Shown: piece after piece, positions 62,753 to 64,000 of the stretch
How positions within the stretch are numbered: position 1 is the stretch's first letter
Layout of the letters: every line of letters starts with the position of its first letter
Source: an uncultured Eubacteriales bacterium
GTDB lineage: Bacteria; Bacillota; Clostridia; Christensenellales; UBA1242
NCBI GenBank assembly: GCA_900551855.1
Contig: URXM01000001.1
Coordinates: 186,001-250,000, forward strand
Direction: 5' to 3'
DNA length: 64,000 bases
Program-made: the position numbers and the translations under genes
The notes under the pieces: model-generated
Told to the model about the DNA's origin: nothing
The model's input: the letters and a program-made list of their open reading frames with translations, nothing else
Databases searched by the model: none

Positions 62753-64000
62753 ATGGATTTTTACGGATATGATATTGATGAAAGAATAATAAATCTTGCA
62801 CAAGAAGTTGAGAAAGAATTGCAACCAATTTTTGCTAAATATGATGAAAATGCAATGCTTTGCAGTGCTAAAGTTTTGAAAGCTTTTCAAAAAAATCATC
62901 TTTCAGCAACTGATTTTGCAGAAGTGACAGGTTATGGATATTCTGACCCAGGCAGAGACAAGTTGGAAAAAGTTTATGCTGATATTTTTAAAGCAGAAGA
63001 TGCTTTGGTTCGTCCACAAATTATGTCAGGGACTCACGCAATTGGTCTTGCATTTTTTGGACTTTTAAAACATGGTGACACTTTGATTTCAATCACTGGC
63101 GAACCTTATGACTCTATGAAAAGCATTATTGGACTTGAAGGCGACAGCAGAAATTCTCTTATCAAAAATGGAGTTAAGTTTGAGCAAATTGATTTGGTGA
63201 ATGATGATTTTGATATTCCTGCAATTACAAAAAGATTGAAACAAAGCAAAGTTAAACTTGTTGAAATCCAAAGATCTAGAGGTTATTCTTACAGAAAGAG
63301 TTTGACCATTGACAAGATTGAAAAAGTTTGCAAAGCAATCAAAGCTGTTGATAAAGATGTCATCATTATGGTTGATAACTGTTATGGTGATTTTGTTGAA
63401 GACAGAGAACCTTGCGAAGTTGGTGCTGACATTATTGTTGCATCTTTGCTTAAAAATTTGTCAGGCGGAATAACAAAAACAGGTGGCTATATTGTTGGAA
63501 GAAAAGATTTGGTTTGGGATATTTCTGAAAGATATTCTGTGCCTTGTGTAGGGAAAGATATTGGTGCAAATCTCAACCAGTTGATTGATATGTTCCGTGG
63601 ACTTTATAGAGCGCCAAGCGTTGTTGCTGCAAGTTTGAAATCTATGACTTTTGCAAGCAGAATGTTGGAAAAGTTGGGATTTGATGTTGATCCTCGTTTT
63701 GATGAAAAAAGAACAGATATTGTTCAGACAATAAATTTGGGGTCTGCTAAAAATTTGATTGCTTTTTGTCAAGGGGTTCAAGAAGGCACTGCAGTTGATA
63801 GTTTTGTAAAACCTATTCCTTATGCAACACCAGGTTATCCTCACGAAGAAATCATGGCAAGTGGAAGTTTCACAAGTGGATCAACAATCGAACTTTCTTG
63901 TGATGGTCCATTGATTGAACCTTACACTGCTTATATGCAAGGTGGGGTGACTTATGAATATGGAAAACTTGGGATTATGATTGGTTTGAACGAAATTTTG
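62753..64000 (+). CDS. Methionine gamma-lyase/aluminium-resistance family PLP enzyme (YnbB-like), cut by window end
   Basis: 416 codons are present before the window ends; the family is about 410-430 residues, so only a few residues are missing. Start ATG with GGAG eight bases ahead. Visible family features: GYGYSDPGRDKLEKVYADIFKAEDALVRPQIMSGTHAI near 60-100, VDNCYGDFVE near 205 and SLLKNLSGGITKTGGYIVG near 235, containing the likely PLP-binding Lys. It belongs to the Cys/Met metabolism PLP family but its substrate is unsettled; the old aluminium-resistance name rests on thin evidence. Confidence 0.88.
   Translation, partial: MDFYGYDIDERIINLAQEVEKELQPIFAKYDENAMLCSAKVLKAFQKNHLSATDFAEVTGYGYSDPGRDKLEKVYADIFKAEDALVRPQIMSGTHAIGLAFFGLLKHGDTLISITGEPYDSMKSIIGLEGDSRNSLIKNGVKFEQIDLVNDDFDIPAITKRLKQSKVKLVEIQRSRGYSYRKSLTIDKIEKVCKAIKAVDKDVIIMVDNCYGDFVEDREPCEVGADIIVASLLKNLSGGITKTGGYIVGRKDLVWDISERYSVPCVGKDIGANLNQLIDMFRGLYRAPSVVAASLKSMTFASRMLEKLGFDVDPRFDEKRTDIVQTINLGSAKNLIAFCQGVQEGTAVDSFVKPIPYATPGYPHEEIMASGSFTSGSTIELSCDGPLIEPYTAYMQGGVTYEYGKLGIMIGLNEIL

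Overview
The window is AT-rich, densely coded chromosomal DNA, read mostly on the plus strand. It looks like an uncultured, clostridia-like member of the Bacillota. The reasons are the low GC, the AspS2-GatCAB route to Asn-tRNA, HemZ, a DUF1858 protein, a BclA-like collagen protein and many short rho-independent terminators. TAA, TAG and TGA all act as stops, so the code is standard. I cannot name the genus. I see no prophage, insertion sequence, CRISPR array or rRNA operon, and one tRNA gene.

Layout. 1-12.1 kb: a divergent pair of small DNA-binding-like membrane proteins, uvrB and uvrA with an unknown gene between them, a YycJ-type hydrolase, radC, class II aldolase, a lipoprotein, hflX, a DUF1858 protein and a PRC-barrel-like protein. 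12.4-25.9 kb: a VirB4-like ATPase with a fused PrgI/VirB3-like membrane segment, then a lipoprotein of about 3,555 residues built from Ig-like domains and three GLUG-type beta-helix modules. 26-33.5 kb: rpoB and rpoC, each with its own promoter, rpoB behind an attenuator-like leader. 33.6-39 kb: a HAD phosphatase, then aspS2-gatC-gatA-gatB behind a leader peptide with seven Asn codons in a row. 39-44.6 kb: two convergent transglutaminase-like proteins, tRNA-Leu(CAA) and an unknown repeat protein. 44.7-50.6 kb: the overlapping operon recJ-relA-hemZ. 50.6-53.9 kb: an exported InlB-repeat protein. 54-56.6 kb: rpsO-pnp. 56.6-64 kb: a ferritin-like protein, a collagen-like surface protein, a DUF4186 protein, a split MATE-like/pseudo-HAD locus, a three-gene membrane/LOR operon, a PnuC-like transporter behind a possible riboswitch, and an incomplete YnbB-type PLP enzyme.

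How the genes work together. aspS2-gatCAB makes Asn-tRNA by charging tRNA-Asn with Asp and amidating it. The upstream element (34272-34462) has every part of a trp-type attenuator that would sense charged Asn-tRNA: promoter, SD, 26-codon ORF with an Asn7 run, mutually exclusive 2:3 and 3:4 stems, and a T-tract. I consider this the most interesting object in the window. Other points to follow up are genes whose ATG lies 6-9 nt after a -10 box with no SD (probably leaderless or nearly so), natural substitutions in the rifampicin pocket of RpoB, an RSH enzyme with no HD hydrolase motif, the pnuC leader, and the VirB4-giant lipoprotein pair. All function calls come from reading motifs by eye; no database search was run.
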